DNA from: Vanilla planifolia | Lineage: Eukaryota; Streptophyta; Magnoliopsida; Asparagales; Orchidaceae | NCBI GenBank assembly: GCA_023846275.1 | Contig: CM043877.1 | Location: 18,148,607 to 18,212,606 of the forward strand | Direction of reading: 5' to 3' | DNA length: 64,000 nucleotides | Shown: one piece after another, positions 1-13,280 of the stretch | How the letters are laid out: every line of letters begins with the position of its first letter | Position numbering within the stretch: the first letter of the stretch is position 1 | Translations under genes and position numbers: made by a program | Notes under the pieces: generated by a model | What the model saw: the letters and a program-made list of their open reading frames with translations, nothing else | Told to the model about the DNA's origin: nothing | Database searches by the model: none

Positions 1-345
1 TCTTCTTGATGGATAAAGTTTTGGTTCTTTTTATGATAAAACATGTTACATGATGAAACTTTTGCTAAGCATTTTCTATAACAAAATCTTCCTTTGTTTA
101 AGTTATATTAGTGTAGTCTTATATGTTATATTTGATATCTACTAGATTGATAAGAAACTTTACCACTCTATTAAGAGGAAACCCTAATAGAGGCTTAACA
201 AACATCTAAGGATAATTACATGTCAAAGGCACATCTTGTAATTGAAACTTTCTCTTATCAGCAACTTGTACTAAGGTCATATAACATTCACACCTCTTTT
301 GTACTAGTGTTTTCACCTTCAATATTGAAATATGAGGTATCTTTT
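1..345 (-). mobile_element. Ty3/gypsy reverse-transcriptase relic, duplicated copy A1
   Basis: This stretch aligns over its length with about 38117-38460, where the reverse strand still reads as the start of a Ty3/gypsy reverse transcriptase. Shared blocks include the CTAGATTGATAAGAA segment at about 141 and the ATATAACATTCACAC segment at about 280. The reading frame here is more broken than in the other copy. It marks the left part of the duplicated A1 segment, which the window edge cuts. Homology to the other copy stops at about 345 and resumes near 7746. The family call rests on the better-preserved copy. Confidence 0.5.
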
Positions 346-3229
346 GGCTCTTTGAAAATAAATTATTTTTGTACCATCAATAATATAGATATTTAAAATT
401 GTTTTGAGTAAATTATAATAATACTAAGTGTTATAAACTAACAAATTCCAAAACTTATATCAAGTTGCCTTTGATTAAATAAAACAAGATATTAAAAAAT
501 TTTATTTATTTTCACATTTTCACTTATGTAGTAATTTACATGTACTTTCTCTATTGTAGCTAAGGTAACCAATAATTGTGAATCTTGCATATACTGTAGT
601 GTGAGGAAATGTAGTACAACTGAAAGAATGAGATGCTCCAAAGTGGAGAAGAACTTCCACAAGTTTATATAATAATAATAAAGTACTTTAGACATCAGGA
701 GATCATGGTGCCTCACTTTAAGTAATTGCTTCAACTGTTAGTTGAGCCATTTGTGGTTGATTTTCTAAAACTTTGCCTTTATCATTAATGAATTTGGGCA
801 CTCCTATGGAAGAAATCTGAGGTGCCTAGCCTCTTTTACTAAGATTGCCATTAACATTAGAATTTTTGTGATTGATGGAAATTCTCTAACAATATTTCTA
901 GTCTCCTCATAAATGAAGCATTTCATGACTTTCTTTCTATAGTAATCCCCAATGAATTTTTCCACATATTTTACATTTTGCATTTTCTCTTATAGTTTGA
1001 AATAATAAATCAAATATCATGGTCTTATTAGATTTCCAACCACACTATGAAGTGCATGTTTCTTTTTCTTTTTTACTACTTTCCTAGCCTCCATAGCAAC
1101 TTGTTTTTTAATTAGGCCATGTAGCCTCCATTATCTCCCTATAGGTCATGAATTATCTACGTGCCATAATTGTTTTAATAGAGCCCCATAGTTCTTTTCT
1201 AAACATGTAATACCTTTGTTGGTCTATCATCATTATCTTTGATTTATATATAGCCAATTTGGAGAATTTTGATTCACATGCAATAATGGTTGATCCCCTT
1301 TGATACAAATTTATCAAATTGTACCACCATTTTTCCTCAGTTGATTCTAGAACATACCACTCTTGAAATTCATGACCAAATTTTCTACATCAAATTTCTA
1401 AATTCAATTTATAATTGAAGTGAACTCTCCATCCTTTCTACTTACATCAAACAATACTGGTGTCAACAACACCATGAAGACTCTCTTGTGCTTTGAGCAT
1501 GCCATATTATCACAAATCACTCAAATCTCTCGAGCAATTTCTCTACCTAAAATGGATCAATCATATCCATAATGTGTGGAAGATGTAGCTTAAGAGTTAT
1601 TTCACTAATGAATCAGCTAGATACATTCTGGCTTGCCTCCCAACTCTATCAAGTACTATTCTTAGTCAAACTTGCATCCTTGCTACCATCACCTTTGTTT
1701 CTTATTTTCTCTCTTCCTTAAAAGTATTTTCTAGTTCAATTTCATTATTTTAATGTGCTCCTACTTGTCACATAAATTTGGATTTTTGGATTTCATTCTA
1801 TACAATATGAAATTATAACATATATCTAAGTTATACATATTTAAAATAAATTGCATACCACACATTCTAAAATAATATGGTGCAATACCTAAATCATAAC
1901 CACAACATTTTTTCAATGTCTATAGGTTTCAATTGTGCATCAATTTCCTTAGAATCCATCCCAAACTCCTTCAAATTGATTAAAATAATCATTTCATCCA
2001 CTATATGCTTGATGTACCATACATCAAAGAAATGTACTATATATTTAAGCTAGACGTGTTGGACATTAATATTTATGCACAATATGTTTCTCTCAAGATC
2101 TCTTCATTAACCAAGATGTTTATAGATCACTCTGACGTATAGCACATTGAAACTTAACATATTGTACATAAGACCCGACATAACATATTGTACGTTAGAT
2201 TTTGTTTGCCATTTTTTATATTATATTGTTCTTATGTCTATTCTCATGGACATATGGTGTGGGAGTCTTCAAGTGTCATGCGTGATGATCATTTATAGAC
2301 ATATTCTAATTTTCTTATTTCTGGAATTTCACGTGTAATTTGTATTTTTTTAATGATAAAACATATATATCAAACATTTAGCATACAACCAAATTAAAAA
2401 TAATCTGTGTTTTCCACTATGACTTTTTAGCCATGCTACATAGCCTAGTGTTTTTGTTTCCAAGCTCTTATCTTTGGTTTGTTCATTTTTCTAAGCTTTT
2501 TTCCCATAGGATTGCAATTGCCTTAGTTCTTGCAGCTCCTGTAGCTTCACCATGTCAAATACCTTAGGCTTTATACCTTATTATAAGTTTAAGAGAAGCC
2601 ACAATTTTTTTTAAATTATAAACCAAGTAATTTTTGTTAAACTGAGCAAAACCAAAGTTTTCATTATAGATAAACCAACTCAAACTATTACATTGTTTGT
2701 AATGATAATGAAGTAAACAAAATAAGTTACTATATTTGCTTTTTATGCTAAATCATTTTGTCAAAAAACTATTTATTTTAAACCAAAATATTCTAATACT
2801 CACATGTCATCATGCAAATGGAAAATAACTAAAACTATTAGTGGCCAAATCTACTCACTATTCTTCTAGAGTCTTATGAAATGCTTCCATGTTACCAAAA
2901 AAGATAAAGTAAAAATAGACTAAAATAATAATCATAGGCTCATTAGGCACAAATTATAAAATATTAATGCAAGAAAATCATATAAATAAGGTCCTCTCAC
3001 ATGCTAGATTCACATCACATCCATGTGAATGAATAAATAAACAAACATTAAAGTAGTTGAAAGTAAATGTGCAAAAATACAATTATTTATTTTAACCCAA
3101 TTTCTTTATTTCACAAATTTTTTCTTAATTTCTTCCCTTAACTTTTCAAGCATACAACCCTTGATGTATTAAATCCAAATTTGCATCACTACTGGCTAAG
3201 CCTATCAATATAACTCTCTCATCTCTATG

Positions 3230-3560
3230 TGCCATCTTACAAACTCTATTTGGCTCAAGTTACAACCATGTTGGGTTACCTTGACCAAAAAAGTACCCCA
3301 TAAGACTACTTCACCAAGACCACCCTAGTTGATCCAAGAATCACCCTTGGGTAGTTCAGTTAAATAGCCTTAGGAGGTTTTCATACCTCACTATGTGCTC
3401 TATATAAGCTATGTTAAGTAATTTAAGATAATTCAAAGGTAATCAAATAATGGAGAATGAGAATTTGTAAGGTTTGATTATAAACAATTTAATTCCTCAT
3501 TATTTTTTTATCAAGTTGTGTAAATAGATCATTGAACTCAAGTTCATTCAAAATTAACCT
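3230..3560 (+). repeat. LTR-like dispersed repeat, also at 26590-26910 and 35640-35950
   Basis: The core around ACCAAGACCACC and GATCCAAGAATCACC, followed by GAGGTTTTCATACCTCA and a TATATAAGC box at about 3400, recurs in the same order downstream of the two B-type DUF538 genes. An ordered block ending in a TATA-like box suggests the U3/R part of an old LTR, probably a solo LTR. No internal domain can be joined to it with certainty, so the superfamily is open. Confidence 0.4.
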
Positions 3561-5867
3561 TGTATTGATCACTAAAACTATAAGATTTCGATTGTCAAAT
3601 TAAGTTAGAATCACATAATATTTGGAATATAGTTAGATCGTAAATTTTCTAATAACTTTTTTGTACAATTTAACTTAGATTCGTTATCAATTGCATACAA
3701 TGTTTAGTCTTGATTAGGTTTATCTATACCTTAAACAACTAAACCCATGTCCAATACAAGGTTAATTTTTGCTAACAAAGTAATTTAGAAATTTCATAAA
3801 AAAAGTAGATAATCCTTCCAATCAAGTTTTCACTACTTTGATATTTAACACATTTTAAAGTTGGAATATTTTGGAGGATGGAAGGTTTGTGTAATTTAGG
3901 TCATATTGTTTTTTCTAGTTTAAGGAAAATCATTAAATGTTGTCTCTTAAATGATGCCTTTGCATTGACTATGATATCTAGATGGCCCTTTATCATTATG
4001 TCAAACCTACCTTCAATCATTATTTTATGACATAAGTGACACAAACCAACACAAATTATATTATTCAATTGAGGCCAACACTTCATATATTAACACAATT
4101 TGTTCATGAAGGCTTAATATAACTCTTACCTATGCATTGCACAACAAATTTTTCCTTTATATAAGAATATGTTCTAATTAAAACCACCTAGGAATTTTTA
4201 GCAATCAAATCAGTGCATTAGTTACTTATTCAAACAAAATCAAACCAATCTTATCTTTTTACTAACCTTACTAAAACAATTCTCATCATCTCTTTCATTA
4301 TTACAGTTATATGAGAATAATCCTGACCAAATTATTACTCCATTTTCGTTTTTAAAATCATCACCTTTCAACTCTATCAAAGAATTGTCTTCAATTTTAA
4401 CTTTGATTATCCACACCTACTTTTTTTTTAATCATCACCCTAAACTATGCCACACTGTTGACTTTATCATGCCATATTTACTCTCACACCTTATTTAATT
4501 ATTGAACCTTTGCCTTTGATTTTTATGTTTTATCATATATGTCACATTTCTTGATTTAAACTGAATCACAAGAAATAAGGGCCCAAATTGGGCACACTAT
4601 TTATTATTATAAAAGCCTAAACTATTTAGTTATGATCATAATTTTATATATCAACGCAATAACTTATTAAACTTCTAATATAAGAGTTCTTTTCATTTGT
4701 CTTCTTACATAATTACAATAAAATAAGCTTAGTACATAAATCATCAATCTTTCGTGTTTAACAATAGATGTAATGTGGTGATCAACTAAGATTTTTTTTT
4801 AAAATTTTAATTTTAAATCACTCATTTCAAACAATATAAGTCATTTTGTCACCTTTTAATGTCATCTATATGGAGAAAAGAACATTTTTTTTGTTGTACT
4901 AAGTGGTAGTTAAACAATTCTTTTATGTTGGTTATATATCTCTTCTATGACGATTGTATAAATTCATTTAGATTGATGTGAGTAAATTCCTTCTATATAT
5001 GCTGATTAAATTTGTTTATATGTTTTAATGAATAAAGACTTTTATTTTCTTATTTTACAAATATTTTGAATAGTGAAAGCTCGATCTATTCTTTTGATGA
5101 TGTACATAGATGTCTATATGATGCAAAGGAACCTAAATTTTTTTTGTGTATGCGTAGCTATTTGTTATTTATTTTTTAATATAATATATTTTTCTTGATT
5201 TTTAGTTGAATTTACAATGATTTTAAATAAAGTGCTCCATCTTCACCTTCCAAAACCCAAAGTTGCCCATAAACACATCAAGCTGCACAATGTTATTTTT
5301 TTTATTTGGTTTTACTAAGGATAAGTCAACAAAAAGCTTGCAAAAAAAAATGTAGCATAAACTTTGAAAGTTTCCACTCTAACAACAACTATTGAGAAAC
5401 ACATGACAACTCTTTCATATAATTGAAGATATTAACCTTTATTTTTCAACAATCCACAACTAAGCTATTCGTCACTCAAAATAATAGAATATAACACATA
5501 TGATGAAGAGAATAATATAATAGAGCAAAGTCTTTGAAAAATGGATAAATAAATCTACATGATGGAAAAATGAGGGACAAATTTACATAAGAACTAAACT
5601 CAAGAGAAACTATTATCACACTTTGAAAAATTTTTAATAGTAGTTAAAATAGGTTAGAGGCATCTCTTACATCTTATTTCTTACATGATTCACAATAACA
5701 TTCTAATAATTGCCCTTAACGATGTACAATATTATGGTTTCTCATGCACACACAAAGTTATTCTAATTTTTCATTAACAAACATATTCTTTTATAGCCTC
5801 AAATAAGGGAATTATAATGTCTCCATAAAAAGCACAATTTTTTTATTTGTCATAATTTTCATAAACT

Positions 5868-5870
<3 letters not shown>

Positions 5871-5898
<28 letters not shown>
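5871..5898. repeat. (AT)n microsatellite
   Basis: About 14 uninterrupted AT dinucleotides in AT-rich intergenic DNA. Confidence 0.95.
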
Positions 5899-6982
5899 CA
5901 TAATTTCTTATTTTTCTCATTTTTAGAGATCATTCTAGTTTTTTTACTAAGAACTTTCGTATTATAAATCATAATGTGAATAAAATTACAATCTTCAAGA
6001 TACATTGATTTTGTTACAAAATGGGCATTCATATATATATGGATCATTATAATTCTTATATAACTATGCACCTTAAGACAAAATCCACCTTAGTTATGAC
6101 TCATCATCTCTAACGTCTATAACAATTCATATACCTTATGTTTTATCAATTATTTATTTTCTTTTAGGAGCTCAAACTAACCACTCCACTTTCCAAAGTT
6201 TCAACAATTACTCTCAACTATTGATAACGGGAATATTTATCTTCAAGAATTGTTTTTAATATAAATTATGAACTAACCAAAAGTGGTTAACTTACTTCTC
6301 ATGGCCTAACTATTTAATCTACTATATATTATACAAACATTGATACTATTAATGTTGTTTATCACTGAAAAGTTTATCTTTAATGATTAACTAGCAATGT
6401 ATTAAATTATTGAGCTCAATGTAAGCCAGATAAGAAGGCAAAATAGAATCACCAATGAGTTAAATAGGCCATTGATGAAAAACATTGAAGGAATTTTGGA
6501 AAGTTTTTCTATTTTGCAAAGCAGAAGATGTTTAACTTGTGTCCTTCAACATGGATTCAATCATAGATGTGCAACATGCCATGTTGCAATTGGCAAAAAT
6601 TCTACAATAAAAAAGCTACAAGAGGTAGGAGGTCTTGAAGATTATTACATTCAAAAGTGAATTAAGAGACACGTTATAAGAGAAAAGTGAGGTTTTTGTT
6701 AAATAGTCATTCAATTTCTTTTTTTGCATTTGTCATTAAAGATAGTCAACAAAATTAACAATGAAGTCTTTGATTATGATCAATTAAAAAGTTTGACTAT
6801 ATGTATGAATTTTAGTCTATCATATTTTATCACTTTTGATTTTTTTTAGTGGATAGCATATTATATTACATAATGATTGCTTTCATATGAACAATGGTGG
6901 TAAAAGGAAATGGTATGTTATGGTCTAATCTTATTATATCAAATAGTTATCTCCTTTTGGTCTTCCTCTCTCTATCTCTCTA

Positions 6983-6985
<3 letters not shown>

Positions 6986-7029
<44 letters not shown>
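6986..7029. repeat. (AT)n microsatellite next to a CT-rich tract
   Basis: About 22 AT dinucleotides, preceded by a TCTCTCTATCTCTC tract at about 6966-6982. The short open frame across it is a product of the low-complexity repeat. Confidence 0.95.
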
Positions 7030-7745
7030 CTCAAAAACATTTTTTATTTTTTATATGGCATAATTTAACTTCTTATCCTTTCATCTAAAATCCATATAAT
7101 AGGCTCTCCTTTTTTTGTTGATTTTATTCTTAAGATATCATGTAATGTTAACTCCCACTTCTATTTAACCTTAAAAGTTGTAGGATCCCAAACATTTTGT
7201 GATATTCAAGACTGTAGTTTTTAGTTAACTTGAAATTGAAATTACGTCATCACAATGATTTGACTTTTTTTTAAACAATTTTTTTACTAAACTCAATTTG
7301 ATATTTTATTTTCTTTTTATTGAACCACTCTAATCTTCAGATTTGGGCACTATAGTTATTATTATTATATTATTTTTTAATTAAAGAAATTAAAAATTTC
7401 TTATTGTGTAATATTTTTTTTTACAAAGTTTCTTTATTTTTATATAGTATGCTTTGATCTCTCTTGTTTTTCCTACCCATTATATGTCATGACTTGTTAT
7501 CATGGTTCTACTCATGACTACATAATTTACCAATATTTAATCTATTTCATAAGGAACCAAAAAAATTAAATCATTATCGAATATTACTATACAATGAATA
7601 CATAGACAAACTTCTTATGTCAATATAGAGATATTAGCATTTCAACTATTTAGTGCACTATTATATTACAACAGAAATAATAAGAAAAATATAAATTTTC
7701 TATATCAACTTTAGTAGAAAAATACCAAATAGAATATTTGAAAAA

Positions 7746-9660
7746 GTTATGCTACCATAGCTACTCATTATTATATAAATCTAATAATATCAATGTCTAT
7801 TATATTAGTCTCACAAAAGTAATACTAAACTAATTACCTTGCAAACTTTTCATCTCATCTTAATATTTTCTTAAATGCCCGTGATGTGCATTCATAATAA
7901 TTGAAATTTTAACCAAAATAGGATGAACAACATTGAAAACTCAACAAGTAGAAACTAACAAAACCAAATCATGTAAAATATTACAAATTTTGGTCATATT
8001 ATAAGCCAACTCTCTAACATGTTAAATCAAAAAAACGTACTATGGATAAGCAATGTAATAATAAAAGAACTATATTATATGCCACACCATGCATTTCTTT
8101 CACCGTTTATATCAGCCTTAATTCTTTATAATTCTTTAATTTCTATATGTCACCTTAACTTTTTTATTCCATTTGATTTTTCTATGATTTTTTATTAATA
8201 ATGATCTAGTTTATGTCGTTTTTAATTCCTTGGGCTAAACCATCATATGTCCCTCATAAGTAGGTATGCCATTAAGAACCATTACTTATCTTGATTTCCT
8301 TTAAGGTCACAATTTATCATACATCAAATATCCCTTAGGTTCCTATAATAATTCAATAGGGGTTCCTATGTTATGGATCATTTTCCTTAATAATAAAAAT
8401 TATTATCATTTTATAATTAATTACTTTTCATGCAAACCCATTGCCTTATTAATTTCATATTTGTTTCTCATATTTTATTTAAATGAAGCCAATAAATATT
8501 TGTTTTAACAAAAAATATTCAATAGATACTCGTTCAAATCTTTTATTAAACATTATTAATCTAGGGAGTTACAACCCACTTAAAATGTAAAGGACATATT
8601 TAAATTTAATTAATTAGAAATAAAATGCATATTATAGTTGAGCAACATATCTATTTTGATTAGTACAATGTAGTGTCCATTTCTTTTATTATTTTTTGTG
8701 TTATGTAATTATGTACATTTGTATTTTATTAAGTTGTGTTTAATTGTTTTTATTATATGAGTGGTTAAGCAATGTTTATATTTGTTTTTATGCCTCTTTT
8801 AGTGTTTACAGGTTTGGACCACCATTGGCCCTCTTAACTTAAGTTGCTTATAATTGATTAATCTATATGTTAGCCTTTGGCCATCCAACTTGAGTCGTTA
8901 GATTGTTTGATATGCATTCGATGGAAATCAGATGATTGGTGCAACCACTTCAACTACAGTCTATTCCTCTATTGGATCATATGATATTCAACGATCATTG
9001 AACTACCAATTGGGTGTTTTACTAAAGTCTCAGGATAGTTCTAAAAAATTATTAAATTGTTCGATACTCACATGAGATCATGCTATGTCTTACTATACAA
9101 TTGTCTTGCCATCCAACCACTATCCAACACAGACTTTGTCTCTTTTCTATATAAATGTCAAACTATCTAATCACTTAATTGGATTGCTTAATATTAGTTT
9201 AAATCAAGTTGACAATCAATCTTATTTAGGCTTTATATTCAAGTTGCATCAAAATTTGGATTTGATTAAGCTAGAGCTATCATTAAATGTAAATAAATGG
9301 AAAAAAGAAAAAATATGAAAAAGAGAACATTATAAGCAAGACAAAAATAAATATGCCAATAAATATGATGTTAGATTGAACATGTATAAATTATCAAACA
9401 ACGACTCTTTTTGTGCAAAACCAAATCATTGATATGTAGTGGGTAAAAATAGCTCTTCTAAAAGAAAATAAACTTTATTAATTTTTTTAAAACCCATATT
9501 TTCTCACTTTTAATTCTCTTATTTTAAAATATAAAAAATCTAAATAAATAAAGTTAAATATAAAGTTTGTTGTAAATTTTAATCCTTTTATAACTTTTAA
9601 TAAATAAAATTAATCATTTTGTGATAAGAATCTCAGCTTCAATTAACAAAAGACGGCGAA
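7746..9660. repeat. Upstream flank of DUF538 copy 1, duplicated at about 38480-40720
   Basis: Many ordered blocks match between the two places. Examples are the ATATTAGTC...ACAAAAGTAAT block (7805 and 38497), the GAGTTACAA...CCACTT block (about 8567 and 39320), and the CCATCCAACCA block (9110 and 39899). The section at about 8640-9060 begins with a TTATTATTTTTTGTG block and looks LTR-like. No gene is supported here. The 77-codon open frame at 9085-9318 sits in duplicated LTR-like sequence and is not conserved intact in the other copy. Confidence 0.65.
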
Positions 9661-9707
9661 GAGTCCATTAACCCTTTTTTCCACTCCAATCTCCACTTTC
9701 CAACTCT

Positions 9708-9714
9708 TATAAAT
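9708..9714 (+). promoter_or_regulatory. TATA-like box of DUF538 copy 1
   Basis: TATAAAT lies 94 bases before the ATG, in a context (CTTTCCAACTC before, CCTCAC after) shared with the other three copies. The upstream part of the proximal promoter is missing here: sequence equivalent to about 40734-40845 of copy 4 is deleted between GAGTC and CATTAACCC near 9664. Confidence 0.55.
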
Positions 9715-9807
9715 CCTCACCTAATGAATCGTTCTCTCGATCACTCCCTTCCACGCTTTATTTATTCTATTTGGTCGGATTACATATGACTTCGCTCTGT
9801 TAAAGCA

Positions 9808-10232
9808 ATGGCATCGCAGTGCATCGAGAGCTATCGCAGTAGCGCAGAGATCGTTCTTGGTGATGACCTCTGTAAGAAGTCCATACAGTTGCTCGAACAG
9901 CTGTGTCTTCCCAAAGGGCTCTTCCCCATGGAAGACATGGAGTTCGGCTACAACCGCGAGGCCGGCTTCGTGTGGCTAATCCAGAAGAGGAAAAGGACCA
10001 CGTCTTCAAGCAGAACAAGAGAGCCGTCTCCTATGCCCCCGAGGTGACTGCCTTCGTGGAGAAGTGTAAGCTGAAGAAGATGTCGGAAGTGAAGACGAAG
10101 GAGCTGCTGCTGCTCTGGCTCTCCGTCGTCGAAGTTTATTTCAAGAAACCTACTTCCGAGAAGCTTACCTTCAAGACGGGAACTGGGCTCTCCGATAGCT
10201 TCCCTGCTTCGGCCTTTGAGCAGAACGAATGA
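9808..10232 (+). pseudogene. DUF538 family protein, frameshifted copy 1
   Basis: Single-exon relative of the intact copies downstream, beginning with the same MASQ start. The first frame follows the family for about 62 codons, to the Lys-rich stretch after the GFVWLIQK motif. There, near 9985-9998, one base is missing compared with the AAG run of copy 4, and the frame is lost. The rest of the family sequence (VFKQ, VSYAPEVTAFVE, KELLL, LTFKTGTGLSDSFPASAFE) continues in the next frame to a TGA at 10230-10232. Two 3-base losses (one Lys after LC; one Glu before FGYNRE) and one 3-base gain (an extra Leu in KELLL) are in frame. The proximal promoter is also truncated. The closest relative in the window is the copy at 40987. 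A sequencing error in the A-rich run could mimic the frameshift, but the promoter deletion argues for a real pseudogene. Confidence 0.85.
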
Positions 10233-11070
10233 AGATTTCCAACTGAAGATTTGAGTATGGATACGTTCCTTAGTGATTTGTGTTGTTCGGTTTTCGAAGT
10301 TACTTAAAATTGGTACAATTGTTCATCTGCTTTTAGTATATTTGAAATGATAATAATATATGAAAATCAGCTAGTGTTTTTTTCTTCGTTTGCTAATTAT
10401 GTGAAAGAATGACACGATACTCTACATCTAAAGATTTGTTGAGCATATAAGTATTAAACATATTTAATTAAATTTCATAACTGCATTGTTTTCTCTTATT
10501 AAAAGATAGTGACAATAGTACAATATAATGCATTGTTGATGTCAAGATGATACTGAATGAACGATCTATTTGATATTAAAAATTGATTAAATAATCTATT
10601 TTGACCAATGGAGCCGATGACCACTTGAAGGCATGTTTTTTTTCTATTTCTTTCATTTTTTTTTTTTGGGAATGGTTGTTTAAATAGATTGTAAAATGCA
10701 TGCTTATTCAAAGGTATTGAAAGATAAATTGGTGCTTTAATACTTTAGCCAGAATTCTAACTCTTTTGCTTCTTGGATGGTGCTTGTTGTTTTGTGCAAC
10801 ACCTTTATAATTACTTTTCTTGATGATTTTAGATAATAAATAAATCATATTGTTCTAATGTGTTCTACTTAAAATTTGTTTATCTTAGCGTGTTATCTTT
10901 GTTCCTTTGACTTTGTGACATTCATGATGCTACCAATAAATTGTCAACATATTAAACTAATTGTTTTTTCTTAATATTAAGATATCATGCCTAATTAATA
11001 TCCTGCTCTAAAAACAAATGTGGAATGGTCATATCATCACCATGTTAATATTAAGTTTTTAAAGTTGATA
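10233..11070. repeat. Downstream flank shared with DUF538 copies 2 and 3
   Basis: The 3' flank resembles those of the B-type genes. A TTGATGTCAAGA block at about 10537 matches one near 26080. The run from about 10700 to 11060 (TTCTAATGTGTT, ATATTAAGATATCATGCCTAATTAAT) matches about 26900-27257 and about 35940-36265. It shows that the ancestral duplication unit included the 3' side. No gene is supported. Confidence 0.55.
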
Positions 11071-12839
11071 TTAAGATTTTCTCAACCTTCGATGTTATAA
11101 TTTAAATTCCCAAATTTTAACTGAATGTTTGGTAGAAGAACAATTAATTTAAAGGAATCTTTTTAAAACACAACATAGTGGAAAATATTCATAAAATCTA
11201 ATATATTTTATAATAATTGATATTGCACAAACAATAACTTAATATTTTATTTTTTAAATTGTCTAAATATATCAAAATACAACAATTTTTGTATTACAAA
11301 ATTTTTATATTTTATCAATTTCTAAGTTTATCATCTTTGATAATTGATGCCCAAGTGTCCCGTGAAGTGTAATCGAAGATTTGAAAGTATTTACAAAAAA
11401 TAGGCTCAGCCATTGTCAATAACTCATTTGGCAAAGTCTAACACAATCACATTTATGCAAAATAATACAAGTTTTGAGATTATCACATGTTAGATCAGCA
11501 CACATACAACTAATATTACATGCTTTTCTATGCAATGCAATAATTAAATATGCATATCATATGCTATGCAATATTTTAAGCATTTTATGAATCATATTGA
11601 ATTATTTCTTTCATGACTGAATGAGTTTTATTACCTATTTTATTAGCCAAATCCTTTATGTTTCACATATTTTGATATTATGTACTCTTACGAAACCTAT
11701 TTCTCTTTTCTGTATATAATATTCTCTTACATAACATTTTTTATTTTCTAATTAGGCTTATAATTTTGACAATTCTCTCATTTTCCTCTAGCCTTTATAA
11801 CATGGGGATTCTCCAATATCCTTTACCTTTTCCTCAAAATATTCAATTTTTAATATTGTATTTTATATTTTTCATTGCTAATTTTTAATATGATTTTGTG
11901 TTCTACTTGCATGATGACATAACATATATGTTCATATGATCTATCTTTTCTATTTTTTTCATTTTTTCACATTATCTTTTATTTCTCATTTTTCCCTTTT
12001 GTCTATGATATGATATTTTTATCACATAATATAGATAATGTACACATAGTTATTATATGTTTATAATATATATAACACTGTGAATTAACTACTTTCCAAA
12101 TATAATAAGAGAATATTTATGAAAATACATTGATGTCATGTAAAATATTTACATTAATATATATATTTCTTGAGTAAAAGAACTAACTTAATTATAGTTA
12201 ATATAGATTCACTTGCCTATTTTTATTATGGTTATTCCATTTTTAGGCTCCATTGTCCTTTGGCTTTCAATATAATAATGAGTATGCATTATCATATTCA
12301 TATACACATAATCATTAATGGCGTGCTCACTTCCCTTCTATTATTCTCATTTTAAGTGAATTTAAATTTAACATAATTACCCATACAACTTTGTTAGTGA
12401 CATATTATTTATTCTACCCATGTTGGTACATTTCACTTAGCATGCCTTATGCCCTGGTCAACATATTGTATGTCTATCTCAACATATAGTATATTAGCTA
12501 AACTTATAATATGACCCATTAGGAACAACAATTTAATTGCTAAATTTCCTCTAACTACATTTGATTATAATTCCAACTTTTTTTTGAAATGTAAATACTA
12601 TAGCTAAATAAAATCAATTGAAATAACAAACTCTTAATTCAATAGGTTTTAAAGCTTTGTTATCAAACATAACTTCAAAACATCCCAAGCATCTTAATTA
12701 TGCAAAATGAGATTTGGAAGGGAAATAATGTAAAGCTTAAAGATATTCACCTTCCTACACATCTCTAATTCTACTATAATCACTCAAAACAATTATTAAC
12801 CTTTCTTAAAATTTCCTTGCTATAATAGTTTTCTTTCTT
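11071..12839. other. Intergenic AT-rich DNA, no supported gene
   Basis: Extremely AT-rich sequence with dense stops on both strands. Nothing beyond low-complexity runs was recognised. Confidence 0.6.
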
Positions 12840-13280
12840 TCCTATATTTCCAATTCTTTTCTTTCTCTTCTTTGTCATTCTCACAATAGTAATTGCAATG
12901 ACACCTATCCTTTGTTTCACTTCTATTTGCTAAAGCTTTCGTTCACCTACCTCTGATTTACTATGATTGTAACCAAAACTTCCATTATTTTTTCAAAACT
13001 TTCTCTTGCTAAAGGAGTCATTTTCCTGTCCTTCAACACTTCCTTTATTGAAAACTTTTCTACTTACTAGTTTCTCTTCCTCGCTCTAGATCCCTTATTG
13101 TTTCTATTGCAATTATAGTACTCATTCAAAAAATTATCTTTCTAGTAACTACCAACAACACTTCTTTTTCTCTCTTTAAGCTCTTATTTAGTGCAAGCTC
13201 TAGCTCATCTTTACTACTTTGTTTAAAGTAACCAGTAGCTCCTTCGTTGTGCCCTTTTCATTTGTCTTTTACAACCCTAT
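12840..13280 (-). mobile_element. Ty1/copia gag relic (RNA-binding tail)
   Basis: Read on the minus strand, this pyrimidine-rich block gives the Lys/Arg/Ser-rich end of a copia gag. There is a stretch like NKGS...GQENDSFSKRKF, followed by a degenerate zinc-knuckle-like HCNYYCENDKEE. In plant copia gag an Arg/Gly/Ser-rich linker precedes a CxxC-type knuckle. Stops and frame changes break the reading and no LTR or pol was tied to it, so the call is tentative. Confidence 0.3.

Larger units (their letters stand above)
346..7745. other. About 7.4 kb present in A1 but absent from A2; eroded intergenic DNA
   Basis: Homology between the two A-type DUF538 flanks is continuous in copy A2 around 38450-38480, but in A1 it is split between about 345 and about 7746. 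The DNA between is very AT-rich and has no gene I can support. It holds an LTR-like repeat (3230-3560), two AT microsatellites, and a weak hAT-like BED-finger reading near 770-1060 on the minus strand. It could be one or several old nested insertions in A1, or a deletion in A2. I did not find clean terminal repeats or a target-site duplication. Confidence 0.5.

Noticed and set aside
770..1060. Possible hAT transposase BED zinc finger on the minus strand (KCKICGKIHWG-like)
   Set aside because: One CxxC pair in a frame with stops, no downstream His pair or dimerisation domain, and no terminal inverted repeats found. Too weak to annotate as an element.
6472..6660. 62-codon open frame with several Cys (CLTCVLQHGFNHRCATCHV)
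   Set aside because: Cys spacing suggests a finger at first sight, but there is no known pattern, no flanking coding sequence and no second copy.
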